From positions 161,647-225,646 of the forward strand of contig NW_017264847.1 of assembly GCF_000149955.1 (NCBI RefSeq): DNA of 64,000 nt, given 5' to 3'. Both the position numbers and the translations under genes were made by a program. The notes below the pieces were generated by a model. It saw only the letters and a list, made by a program, of their open reading frames with translations, had not been told where the DNA came from and searched no databases. Positions 1 to 10,190 of the stretch are shown here, piece after piece (the first letter of the stretch is position 1; each line of letters begins with the position of its first letter). The DNA is from Fusarium oxysporum f. sp. lycopersici 4287 (taxonomy: Eukaryota; Ascomycota; Sordariomycetes; Hypocreales; Nectriaceae).

Positions 1-797
1 TTGAACGTTCGGAGAACATTGTCGTCGAGAACGTTACTTCGCTGGGCGCTACCGGATTCAGCCTCACAACTGGGGAAGCGAAAGGCGTAAGCATTAGTGG
101 CTACAGATCTTTCTCGTCCCATGGAAATGGCGACGGTGTGGACCTATTCTGCTCTTCAGACATCCTCGTAGAGAACTGTTTTCTGCGCAACTCTGACGAT
201 ACCATAGCCATCTATGGCCATCGTTGGGACTACTACGGCGACTCAAACAACATTGTCATACGGAACTGCACCCTTCTCCCAGACATCGCGCACCCAATTC
301 ATATGGGCACTCATGGGAATCCGGCAAAGCCAGAAACCATCAGCCGTATCCATATTAGTAACATCGACATTTTGGATCACTATGAGAATCAGATGTGGTA
401 CCAAGGGTGTATTTCTATAAGCGCAGGCGACGAGAACTTGATTGAAGACGTGCATATCCAAGATGTCCGAGTGGAAAAGATCTCCAAAGGCCAGCTGGTG
501 AATATGCGGGTTATGAAGAATGAAATGTGGACAACTGCGCCTGGCCATGGGATACGAAATGTCACCCTCAAGGATATCAGTCTTGATGCAACTAATTCGC
601 AGATAGTAAATCCGTCACAGATCTTGGGTTTTGATTACACGAGAAAGGTTGAAAATATTGTCTTCGAGAATTTGAATATCGGAGGACAATACATTCATGA
701 TGGTATGGAGAAGCCAAGGTGGTATATGGTGGCCGACCTTGTCCCCATGTTCATCAACGAGCATGTCACAAACGTCAAGTTTATCTTAACAAAATGA
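1..797 (+). CDS. C-terminal part of a beta-helix glycoside hydrolase (GH28-like)
   Basis: This open frame enters from the left edge (first full codon at base 3) and ends with TGA at 795-797, so only about 264 C-terminal residues are visible. The protein has the repetitive Val/Ile/Asn pattern of a right-handed parallel beta-helix. It carries a GDGVD segment, then NSDDTIAIYGHR, which resembles the paired-Asp active-site region of polygalacturonase-type (GH28) enzymes and related pectin-lyase-fold glycosidases. Later turns such as NVTLKDISL and NIVFENLNI are typical coils. No intron is needed in the visible part. The likely role is extracellular cleavage of a plant or microbial polysaccharide. 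The exact family (GH28, GH49 or another beta-helix group) cannot be decided without the N-terminus. The fold is fairly secure and the substrate unknown. Confidence 0.75.
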   Translation, partial: ERSENIVVENVTSLGATGFSLTTGEAKGVSISGYRSFSSHGNGDGVDLFCSSDILVENCFLRNSDDTIAIYGHRWDYYGDSNNIVIRNCTLLPDIAHPIHMGTHGNPAKPETISRIHISNIDILDHYENQMWYQGCISISAGDENLIEDVHIQDVRVEKISKGQLVNMRVMKNEMWTTAPGHGIRNVTLKDISLDATNSQIVNPSQILGFDYTRKVENIVFENLNIGGQYIHDGMEKPRWYMVADLVPMFINEHVTNVKFILTK

Positions 798-1632
798 ACA
801 TAGTTCACTTATTAGGCCTTCAGCAATAACATAATAGAAATAACTCATTTTATTATATCTATTGCCGTGAGAGTTGTGGATTGGACTTTGATATTATCCG
901 TTCATTATAAGAGCACTGCTTATGATTTATACTTTTTCGAGCGGGATTAAGCAAACTCTGTGCTGTGTTCGACTCGGTTCGGATTGCCGCGGCGGAGATT
1001 CGGCCGGAACCTATTCCGACGCCGACGGTTAAAACTTATTCCGTCGACAATAACGCTCTGTCTGAATTGCCGAATTGGAATGACGATTTATGATACCAAG
1101 GTCCGAGAACGTCATGTATAGTCTTCTATTGTTTGCTCATTCGAATATATTCATCGATGTAAGATGAGGGAGTTTCACCACTATTTTCAGATGATGTAAA
1201 AGAACCTAGGTAAAAGCTGGAACACGTTCTAAGATCAACTTACCCTTGACTCAGATCTACAAAACTTGGTATTAATAATCCGGAGGCGAAGTCCATGCTC
1301 AGGCCGTCTCGAGTTGCTACCTGTTACGCGTTGAACCGAAAAGATACATCTTCATAGCAGAGATTTCATCACGTCTCTGTCGGGATGTGTTTCGGGCAAG
1401 AGACGGATACAATTGTTTTCATCGACCCCATAAGTCCTTTAAACCTGGCGGGGGTGATGCTCAGGCGGCCCGGCACAAATCCCGATATCTGTGGACGCCA
1501 TGCATAGGTATGAGATTGTATTATGGTTCTTACCCGCGGAAACCTCAGGTCTCGGGGCATGTCACTAGTTGCCGTCGCTCTACGGGAGTGTGGAATCGCT
1601 GGGGTTTAGATATTGCCGAATCTAATTTAATT
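798..1632. other. Intergenic stretch, no gene seen
   Basis: This 0.8 kb lies between the glycosidase stop and the convergent esterase stop. Short overlapping frames around 1370-1650 have no recognisable domain. A CG-rich patch near 980-1030 contains the palindrome GCCGCGGC at about 986-993 in otherwise AT-rich sequence. I see nothing else. Confidence 0.5.
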
Positions 1633-2708
1633 TTAAAGATATGTGTTTAAAACCTTGACTCCATCTTCCCACTCGCCGGATTGAATCAGGCTTATCTCGC
1701 TCCAAAATCCGTGCTCTGCCCCTTCAAGCTCCGTATATCGTAGCTTGGTCTTTGGGCTAAGCTCTCGTAGCTTCGTAACAAACTTCCTACTACCCTCGAT
1801 CGGAACTTCGCTATCATCGTTACCATGATGCAACCAAATGAAAGGGAGTTCCAGCGCCAACTGCGGATTATCCTCCAACTGTTCTATCGGAAACAGGCTT
1901 CTGTGGTCCCCGAAAAAGCTGGTGTATGTACCGTGCTGCACCATTGCGATTGGGAGATTTGAGATCTCTCTGATTGATGGCTGACTCCCGTCTGGAAGCT
2001 GCTTGAGATGCTGAGACACGAGTTCATATTCGATTTGTGGATATTGACCCATTTGTTTCGGGTAGGCTTTGCAGAAATGGTCACTCCGCATGTCAATCAT
2101 TGGGTAACTTGCGATAACAGCTCGGAATGCAGTCGGATGACGCAAGGCCAGTTGCAATGCAAGGTATCCACCTGCAGTTAGATGATTGTTAGCGTTTTGT
2201 CTCTAACTGTAATGAAGAGAGGTTACCCACCTGCACTCTCGCCAGTGAGCAAGACCTTCTGGAGGTCTGCGCGGCTTTTCCCGTTCGTCATAGTTCCAAT
2301 GGCCTTGTCCAAGCTGCTCTGAACCCAAGACCAGGCATCTTCAATGTCTTCAAGGATCTCTATCCCATTACTCTCTGGGATTAATCTGTAGTCACAAGAG
2401 ACCAGAATTAAGTTGTTCTCAAGAGCGTATTCAAGAATCCTGGGGGGTGTAAGTTGTAGGTTGTTACGACTACCGTAGACAAGAAAGCCGCCATGAAATC
2501 GAATCAGGACCGGACGTTCACCAAATGGTAGAGTCTTGGGAACAAATAGATCAAGAAAAATAGGTTGCTCATGAATCACTTTGTAAGTGAAGGTGGCGAC
2601 GTTAAACTCGTCAACGGGCAAGGTGTGATCAGCGGCCATCACTGCTGCTTCTTTCCTAGGTTGATGATAATCACTTGCTACTCGACCCCGGTTTTTCAAT
2701 GTGAGCAT
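1633..2708 (-). CDS. Alpha/beta-hydrolase fold esterase (one intron)
   Basis: Two exons, 2708-2231 and 2171-1633, are joined across a 59-nt intron (donor GTGGGT, acceptor CTGCAG with an upstream CTAAC). They give 338 aa. Exon 1 carries the oxyanion HGGF motif and ends in the nucleophile elbow GESAG, which the splice completes as GESAGGYLAL. Exon 2 supplies the probable acid (DDSEVP) and the catalytic His (EHGFW). The arrangement is that of an alpha/beta-hydrolase-3 type carboxylesterase. There is no signal peptide, so it is probably intracellular. The first ATG (2708) precedes a basic, poorly conserved-looking stretch. The second ATG at 2637-2639 (MAADHTLP) may be the real start. The substrate is unknown. 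Confidence 0.85.
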
Positions 2709-3156
2709 TTACATATTAATCACTCTCAATTTGGTGTTCCGTCCTCGCTTAGTTCGGAACGAATAGTAATCACATTGCTTTACTTTTGCTACAGCGGGCC
2801 GCGGGCCCGCGATTTCTGTGCGTGTTAATAATTGCTGGTACATACTACAAGTATTACCTGCAGAGTGTAGATCACAGATGTACTACCTCGTGCAATGAGT
2901 TTAGGCAAGAATACAAGTTGATAAAGTGCCGGGTAGCTCGCTCGGCAATCCGGGCGCCGCGGCGTCCGTGGGTCTGTCTCAATTGTCTACCCCGCGTTTG
3001 ATGTTTACGGATCTCCCAGACGCCCAAGACGATTGAATCCTCGGTTCCTTTGATGCGTACAACCCGACGTTTAAGTAGACAAAGAATTGCATGAAAACTC
3101 CATAGAATCCGAACTCAATCTATTACAATTACATTTGATATTATTGAGCTCTTACA
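2709..3156. promoter_or_regulatory. Divergent promoter with two CCGCGG-centred palindromes
   Basis: This 448-bp region separates the start of the minus-strand esterase from that of the plus-strand HODM gene. It contains a perfect inverted repeat at 2794-2810 (GCGGGCC-GCG-GGCCCGC) and an almost perfect 18-nt palindrome at about 2951-2968 (CGGGCGCCGCGGCGTCCG). Both are centred on CCGCGG. CGG-type inverted repeats are the usual target form of Zn2Cys6 regulators. Shared control of the two genes is inference. Confidence 0.4.
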
Positions 3157-4388
3157 ATGGCTGAAGTATACTCTTGGTACTCCGTGTTGTTAACCGTACT
3201 TACCGTGACCCTTGTATTGTGGAGGAATAAGAAGGAAATCAAGCCAGTACGTCTCTTCAGGGAAAAGTGCCCTTTGTGAGCATGGAGGGATACACTAGCA
3301 ACAAAGTGCTGATATCTTGACATTAGAAACGTGCCCTTCCACAAGATAGCCAGCATCACCATCCAGAGTTGCCGAGCGATTACAACGACATCGAGCCTTT
3401 GGAAGACTTTGACTTGGACAAAGCCGAGCCAGTGCAGACACGACCATGGAAGCCCAAGTATCACCTCACGATGGGCCTTGAGAAATGCACTTTCTCGGAC
3501 ATCATACCTATTGACAAAACTTTAGAGGCGAGGCTTGCTCTGCGGCGGAAAATCGTGCATGAGCATTCCGACATGGTCATTGCTTCTGAACCCTGTTCGG
3601 AGGCTGCCGTCAAGGAGTTTTATGTCTGGATGGTCAAAGCATACCTACCACGAAGGTATCCATCAATCTACCATTCCAAAGGTGATACACTTTTCGGTCT
3701 AGAATCGACCCAACTACCGCTCGACCCGCCCAGCGACGTCAAGAAGATACTCCGCCTGCTTGCAGAGAACATCGACGCAGAGCTGTTCTTCCTTCACCGG
3801 CAAGGTGACACTTATGTTGCAAAAGCACTTATTCTTTGTTATGCCTTCTCCTTCAACCCATCCCTCAAGTTGAATAAAACCTTGGCGCAGATTCATGGAC
3901 CCGTGCCTGGCTACAAGGAGAAACTTGAAAGACCCATGAACCGCTACTTCACCTCCTTACCAAAGGGCAAAGTTGTTAAACGGCACAACTGGAACATATC
4001 CCTTGGTCGCGACCTTTTCGTACCGCGAGAGAATCCTTTGACAGTTTTGCCATTGTGGTTGATGGGCTTGATCAAAATGGTCCTGAATTGGTTTGGTATC
4101 GAGGTACTAAAGATGAAGAGTGCTGATCTGGACCCTGAGGAAACAAACGTTCGATGTGAGAGGCAGACGCTTCATAGGTTAATGGACAATGACAACACGT
4201 TGGTGTTTGCTTTCAAGACGTATCAGTACCCCCTCAGGCAGATTCGGGACGAAGGAGGAGGACCGGCGTTGGCTGAGGCGATAAGTGGTATCAATCGGGG
4301 CAGTGTACCTCAAATCGCGTGGTACAAGGCATCGGTGTACTGGGGACAAGCTGTTGTGGAATATCTTCTCGGTGGAAGTTCCGAATAA
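3157..4388 (+). CDS. HODM alpha-subunit-like protein (DUF3445)
   Basis: The model has exon 1 at 3157-3246, a 107-nt intron (donor GTACGT, acceptor GCCAG) and exon 2 at 3354-4388, giving 374 aa. Exon 1 encodes a short N-terminal hydrophobic segment (about residues 5-22) followed by basic residues, so the protein is probably membrane-anchored. The join reads KP|HHHPELPSDYNDIEP without a break. The body carries features of the fungal DUF3445 family (Pfam HODM_asu-like): RLALRRKIVHEH, a YLPRRYP segment and a conserved WNISLGRDLF region. The characterised relative is the heme-binding subunit of a bacterial oxidative N-demethylase. The fungal substrate is not established. It is divergent from the esterase, with a shared palindrome-rich promoter. 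Family assignment is good, reaction uncertain. Confidence 0.85.
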
Positions 4389-4985
4389 AGTGGAAAGATA
4401 TGTAGAATGACACTGTACGCTTAGCTCAATTTGAGATCAGCGAGAATCTCAACCCATTGAATACCAGTTTCCTTCGAATAATACTATGCGCTGCAACTTG
4501 TATGTCTAGAACAGTAGTGAAGGTTGCGTAAGGTACAGTAAGAACACCGCTTGAGGCGATCACAACAGACGTGTTCATACCTTGGCAGTGGCTCGTCACT
4601 GCGCGCGCTGTGTGCATGATTGTGTTGACGCTCATGCTCGACCGCCATGCTGAACATACATTCTGCCACTGCCACAACGGAATGGAACACGGTTTGAGCG
4701 TCACCTCTAAGATGCATGCCACTGCCACTGGCAATGGTCAACGGCCAGTGCAAAACAGGATTACAGGCAGCTGCCAGTGGTTCACCGTCAACACTCCAGA
4801 ACGTTCAAATAAATACCTGATCTACTCGCTCTGTTTACCTTTCCTTTCTTTTCCATCTACCAACTGACCTTCCATCTTCACTTTCTTCCACAACAATCTT
4901 CACATCTTCTCAACAGAGACACTCTCACAAAAAACCGCAATTACCTACCAACACAACAACCACACCGTCCGATCAAGAACTCAAC
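4389..4985 (+). promoter_or_regulatory. Upstream region with a cluster of GCCACTG/CAGTGGC motifs
   Basis: Upstream of the coiled-coil gene, copies of TGCCACTG or its complement occur at 4584-4591, 4664-4675 (two overlapping), 4717-4733 (two overlapping, palindromic toward TGGCA), 4743-4750 and 4771-4780. A CAAATAAATA element lies near 4806, followed by a CT/CA-rich leader up to the ATG at 4986. Such clustering suggests a multi-site regulator target. No binding factor can be named. Confidence 0.4.
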
Positions 4986-5882
4986 ATGATGTTTCTTGAA
5001 CTCACTGCGCCCGGCTCTCCCATTGCGGAGTCAGCCTCTACCATCTCTTCTGAGGACCACAAGCTTCTTGTCCTCACTCCCCCCGCTCCCACCTTCGCGG
5101 AGACTTCCAACGCTACCTCTGCTGGGGCTGACGTTGGCAACACCGACAAGGTAAGTCTCGAATCTACAATCAAGGATCATGAGCTAAAGGAACCCAAGGT
5201 CTTCAACCAAATGATCGCCCAGTTGAACACGATGCGCGCCAAGGTTCGGGCCCTTGAGTCGGAAAACAAAGAACTCAAGGCCCAAGTTCAGTACGAGAAA
5301 TCCTTCAAGGAGCACTTCTCGAAGAATCTTGACGAAGCTAACCGTAACTGGCACTCCACTGAACTTGAAGCTGCTGCCAAGGATGCTGAGCTCGGACGAG
5401 TCCGCGAGCGCCTCAACCTCGTCCAACTTCAGGCAGCCGAGCAAGAGGAGCTTCACGCCGTCAAGGAGCAGAATATCGAGCTCCAAGCTCGTGTCCGCCT
5501 CCAGTTCACTCTCACCACCCATCAACACGTCCAAATGTTGAAGCATATGATGCACGACTGGAAGGCCCAGGTGGAGCAGAAGATCGACGACGACTTTGTG
5601 AAGAATAAGGCGGACCAGAAAGAATCCGCTTCCCCAATCGACGCCGACTACGAACGACTGAAGGCTCTGATCGAGGGTCATGAGAAGATCATCGCGAACA
5701 TCAAGAAGGGCAACGACAAGTTTGTCACTCAGATCAAGGATCTCCGTGAGGAAGAAAATGCTTCGCTCATCTCAGACCTGACTGCCGAGCGCTTCGAGGT
5801 TTTCTTATATGAGCGCGAGAAGATGGTCGCTCAGCTTGAGAACGAGAAACGCGGCTTTGAACAGATGGCTCACGACAACTAG
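4986..5882 (+). CDS. Unknown coiled-coil protein, stop before a lysine-rich tail
   Basis: A 298-aa open frame of unknown function begins MMFLELTAPGSP. Residues 1-55 are Ser/Thr/Ala/Pro-rich. From about residue 65 to the end it is a charged heptad-like coiled coil (LNTMRAKVRALESENKELKAQ and similar). A GTAAGT at about 5150 could mark a short alternative intron, but the frame is open across it. The stop is TAG at 5880-5882. In the same frame coding-like sequence continues for 51 codons to TGA at 6036-6038, ending in repeated KKA/AKK units like a histone-H1 or nuclear basic tail. The TAG could be a CAG-to-TAG nonsense change, a readthrough site or an error. No homologous family is recognised. 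Confidence 0.7.
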   Translation: MMFLELTAPGSPIAESASTISSEDHKLLVLTPPAPTFAETSNATSAGADVGNTDKVSLESTIKDHELKEPKVFNQMIAQLNTMRAKVRALESENKELKAQVQYEKSFKEHFSKNLDEANRNWHSTELEAAAKDAELGRVRERLNLVQLQAAEQEELHAVKEQNIELQARVRLQFTLTTHQHVQMLKHMMHDWKAQVEQKIDDDFVKNKADQKESASPIDADYERLKALIEGHEKIIANIKKGNDKFVTQIKDLREEENASLISDLTAERFEVFLYEREKMVAQLENEKRGFEQMAHDN

Positions 5883-6038
5883 GAGGTTGGCAGCCAGAAG
5901 GCAAGCGACGCCGCAGATGAGTTGGACGAGATTCCCAATGAGGCGAAGGAGACTTCCAAGGCCGACCAAAAGAAGGCGAAGAAGGCTGCTAAGAAGGCTG
6001 CAAAGAAGGCGGCGAAGGCTAACACGAAGAAGTTTTGA
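5883..6038 (+). other. In-frame basic C-terminal extension after a TAG codon
   Basis: Directly after the TAG, the same frame continues with QKASDAADELDE-type sequence and then a Lys/Ala-rich tail made of AKKAAKKA repeats, closing with TGA. The codon use and repeat regularity look like protein-coding sequence rather than a 3' untranslated region. It is most simply the original C-terminus of the upstream gene, cut off by one nonsense codon. Confidence 0.6.
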
Positions 6039-6562
6039 GGGTGTACTTGGTGTCCCAAAGTGGGATTGTTGATGTCATGGAAGAATGGAATTGAGGTAAG
6101 GACTGGATGAGTGCGAGGCGATACGGAAGGAGAATCTTAGTGCGAAGTTTTTATCACGGATGGGTTAGGAGTTTTGATTTTTTGTCTACCAGGCCATGGT
6201 GGATGATTGTTTGTTCTTGTCAGTCTTGTCAGTAGACAAGGGGTAGGTAGTTATACCAAGCAACTTTGCTGGTAACTCATTTCACTGTGACTGTTTATCA
6301 TTTTGTGCATGCTGTTGATCAACAAAGTCGCTGTCTGCGACCGGTCAACCCAAGTATTGTGTGCGGGATGAGATGTCTCTGGAGAGAAAACATATTGGGC
6401 TACAAGGCATTCACGAAGAAGAAATCTTGGACCAGAAGTATCTTTGATCTACTGTAAAAATGACAAATAGTGTGAAGAAAAAGAATATCTACAAATGAAC
6501 ACGGCGCAACCGCCTTTCATCGCGACTTTCGTAAGAGTAACCAAATGCTAATCATGCAAAAC
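6039..6562. other. Intergenic stretch between convergent genes
   Basis: This spans the 3' sides of the coiled-coil gene and of the minus-strand chitinase. It is AT-rich with no supported gene. A short frame at 6266-6457 shows no domain. Terminator and poly(A) signals for both genes are expected here, but none is distinctive. Confidence 0.4.
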
Positions 6563-9500
6563 CTATTTCTCCCCTCCAACCTTGTTGAGGCTACTGCACT
6601 TCTTCACCTGACCACCCGTAATCGGATCAAGTTCCCTATTCGCCTTATCACACTTATCCTTCGGCCAAAGCCTCCCAGCCTGACCCTCCTGTCCAACAAA
6701 ATCACCAGCCAGCCAAATCGCACCATCAGACGCAGCATCCTTAGACCAATTACCCTTGAGAACAGGCATGGCGAAGAAGCAAGGTGGAGGAACACCATTG
6801 GTCCACTCGCTCTGAAGAGCCTTGACCTTTGCGTCGCCAATCTTGCCGCCGTTGTTCTCCCAGCATTCGACGGCGTTACGCAGAGTCCAGAGAGGAGACA
6901 TGTTCCATTTGTCCCAGACCTTCTCCATGGCGAGATCGCCGCCGACGCGGCCGGATGCTGATTTGGGCCACCAGGAGAGGATGTCGAGACACCTGCCGGT
7001 TCTGTCGTCCCATGCGTTGTTGGGGTGGGTGCACTTGTTGATGGGGAGATCGTCTCGGATCACGACGTAGAAACCCTTGAAGAGTCTCGCCATCTGCCAC
7101 AAAAGAGCTTGGTTCTACAAACGGTCAGTATGCGTCACTTTTAGTACAGTTGCAGAGATATTTACCATCTTGTCGGACATTCTTTCCACGGCGCCGCTCA
7201 GGTCTGTGAGATCGTTGTCTCTCAACCACGCACCATAGCCAAAGACCTTGATGGCGGGGTTATCAGCGCCTCCAACCAGCATGGTTTTGGGAAGATCGGT
7301 CTGTGCATGTCCAAAGTCGCCGTACACTGAAGAAACAATGCTGGCAATCTTTCTCTTGCCCTCGACTGCAGCGGTCTTGACCGCGAAAGTCAGAGTGTCG
7401 GTCGCGTCAACGGCGTTGTCATTCCCACCACTATAAGTGACAGGTTAGTATCCAACAAATCATACAAGCGGACCTCAACAACTTACACTGTACTGGTGAA
7501 GGTTCCAATCATACTAGCAAGGCCCGAGATACCAGCGAGAGGACCACCAACAGCTGGAATAGGTGCAGCGATGGCGCTAGCCATGCTGAAGGCTGAACCA
7601 AGAACACTTCCGATGTTGATGGTTGTTTGGGGAAGACCACTCTTGATATCGAGGATAAGTCTCATCTCGGAGACGGTCGCAAGGGTCAGCATGATCTTGC
7701 TGTCGAACTGTTGATTGAGAGCCTTCATGAAGGTATGGAAACTCGACATCGACTGGAAGAGGTAATAAAGTCCACCCTTGCCAATCTTGTTGAACTCGGC
7801 TAGTCACAAACATCAGTCTTACTTCTCCAAGGGATGAAGAAAGGGTAACGTACCGCAAGAAGCGTCAAAGTCACATCGAGAGTTGGGCGTAACGCAAGAG
7901 AACTTGGTATGATCCTTCTTCTCAAAGAGATTGCGGTAAAGGTTCTGCGCCCAGTTGGTGTGATCCTTCTGAGACTTAATGTAGGCATCAGCCCACTGCT
8001 CAGCCCCGGAGTCATACCAAAGCTTTGGCAGGTCGCCGTAGTTGTCGTAAGAGAAGCCGGTGTCGCACTTCTTAAGGACCTTGTCTTGGAGTTCCTTGGG
8101 GATCGCGCCGATGCCGTCGAGGTCTGGAAGGGCGGGTACATCACCGCTACCGTCACTAAGAATTGTTAGTTGCTAGTTGAGACTGAGGATAAGAAGGGTA
8201 CTAGCGTAGAGTTATCGCTGGGTTGGAAGTCGATACTCCAGATCATGGTGCCGCCGAAACAGTATCCATCAGCCCATGCCTTCTTATCAGCAAAGGTCTC
8301 CTCGTCTAAATGTTGTCAGCCAGGTAAAAATATCGGAGGAGCTTTGTAGTTTACCATCATATCCTATCCACTGGTCGTCGAAAGTGATCTGCTTCATCAT
8401 GGAGTCCTTGAGATAAGTAGACTTGACACCCTTCTTGATGAGGTTCTTGATCTCGCCAAGAGACATGACACCATCAGAGTCAGTGCATTCTCCCTTCTTG
8501 CTGGGTCCAACAAAAGAGCAGCCAAGATTGTTACAGCTCTTGTCGGCAACAGTGTAGCCACGACCGTACAGAGCGAGACCAAAGTTGAGCTTCTTGGGAT
8601 CAAGGCCACCGAACCAAAGAGGGATGGTGTTGTTCACCGATTTCTCGAATATCGGCTTGACCGCGGATGATTTTGCCAAGAGTCTTGACATCCTCGTCCC
8701 AGTAACCGTGGAGATCTGTCAAGGGTGTCAGCAATATGTAGGCAGGTCGCAGAGGGGTGACATCTACCATAAGCCATGAAACCAAAGAAGTCCACGTAAG
8801 GTTCCATAGCCTTTGCGTCGAACCAGCGAAAGGTACCAGTAGTCAGGAGCCAAGGTCAAGCTGATACCATACTTGCTACCATAAGCCGCACGCATCTCCT
8901 TGAGCAACATGGAGAAGTTGCGGGTATCAGCAAGCTTTCGACCACCGCGCTTGGGCTCGCCGGGGTATTCCCAATCAAGATCAACACCTTGAAAGCCATA
9001 CTCATCCATGTAAGCACGAACTGAGTCTATAAACGAAGCTCTGTTGGCCTTGGTTGACACCATGTCGCTCCAGGTGGTATGGGTAGAAGTGTTCTCATTG
9101 CTAAAGTCAAAGCCACCAATAGCGATCCAAGTCTGCAACTTACCATCCTTGGATAGGTCAGTGAACTCGCGCATCTGCTTCACATCATCGTCATGAGCGG
9201 GGGTGACCTTGAAGGAAACAGGGTCGATGAATGCGAACGAGTAGAAGAGATGAGTGAAACCCTTTGTGTTGAGCTGCTTGGGTGTCTTGGTATCACACTT
9301 GCGGGCTCGCACGTTCCAAGATTGGTAGTAGCCAATGGTACGGCCGTTGGTGCTACCACTACCCTTGGCGCACGAAGGGGAGGAGGCGATGTTGCAGGAT
9401 CCGTAGCCAGCTTGGCAGGGAAGAGTCTTGTGGACAGGATCGGCATTGTCACAAAAGACTTCAGTAGTCTAAAATTGTCAGTTTGTTCAAGCGATTGATG

Positions 9501-10190
9501 GGACGAACACTTACGCCACACCATCCCGAAGCAGAACAGCAGAGGTTCATGCCGCAAGGCATCTCGCCCTCTTCACTGTACTCTCCGCACATGGCTGTAG
9601 CATCGCAGTTAGATGAGCATCCTTCACCGCAATAGTCTGGGCCATAGCCGCAGATTTTCTCGGGGCCGCAGCAACTACACGGAGTCAGTGATCTCCGTCA
9701 TCCTCTGGTCAGTGGTCTAGTCACCTATCATCGGCGCAAGGGCCATCTTTGCAGTACAGAGGACCACTTCCACGTTTCTCTAGAGATCGGCGTGAGAGGT
9801 GAGATTTGTTAGGAGTGACATCAGAAGACTCAGTGGCGTTTTCCGCATCCTTGTAGTACTGATCCAGGCTGGTCGCAGAATCATCAGAAAGCTCTAGTTC
9901 GACGGTTGGGTCTGGAGGTGCCATGGCAGGGTTCTGGTGACCCGGGCTATTAGTGATCTCCTTGGCCCATGCAGGAGCCTTGGCTTTGGTAGTTGTTAGT
10001 CTGAACTCTCTTTCACCAATGCATCCGATGATGGCTGGGTAGCGGACTTACTGATGACATTGGAACGGCGGTGATGGCGAGAACGGGTGCCGTGAAGCTG
10101 GCGATTGGTTTCAGCATTGGCCAAGGTTGCAAGACAAAGGAAGAGTATGGCAACCGCCATAAAAGCGATGCTCAAAAGTCGCAACACCAT
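6563..10190 (-). pseudogene. Subgroup C (killer-toxin-like) GH18 chitinase with two frameshifts
   Basis: Ten exons are supported by splice sites and frame: 10190-10052, 9983-9725, 9674-9515, 9468-8768, 8715-8355, 8305-8206, 8155-7854, 7799-7487, 7430-7166 and 7114-6563. They would give about 1050 aa. The order is a signal peptide (hydrophobic to LANA), Cys-rich chitin-binding repeats (DDSCCGPEKICG, NLCCSASGWCG), a GH18 barrel with the catalytic GVDLDWEYP motif and WIGYDD-type end, and a long C-terminal region like the Kluyveromyces zymocin alpha subunit and subgroup C fungal chitinases. It would hydrolyse chitin outside the cell. One extra base lies in the AAA run at 8829-8831, and a second shift of one base lies near 8632-8640. 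Both fall in the GH18 domain. The exon total (3152 nt) becomes divisible by three only after removing both. The intron at 8156-8205 needs a GC donor. Decay or sequence error are both possible. Confidence 0.85.
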
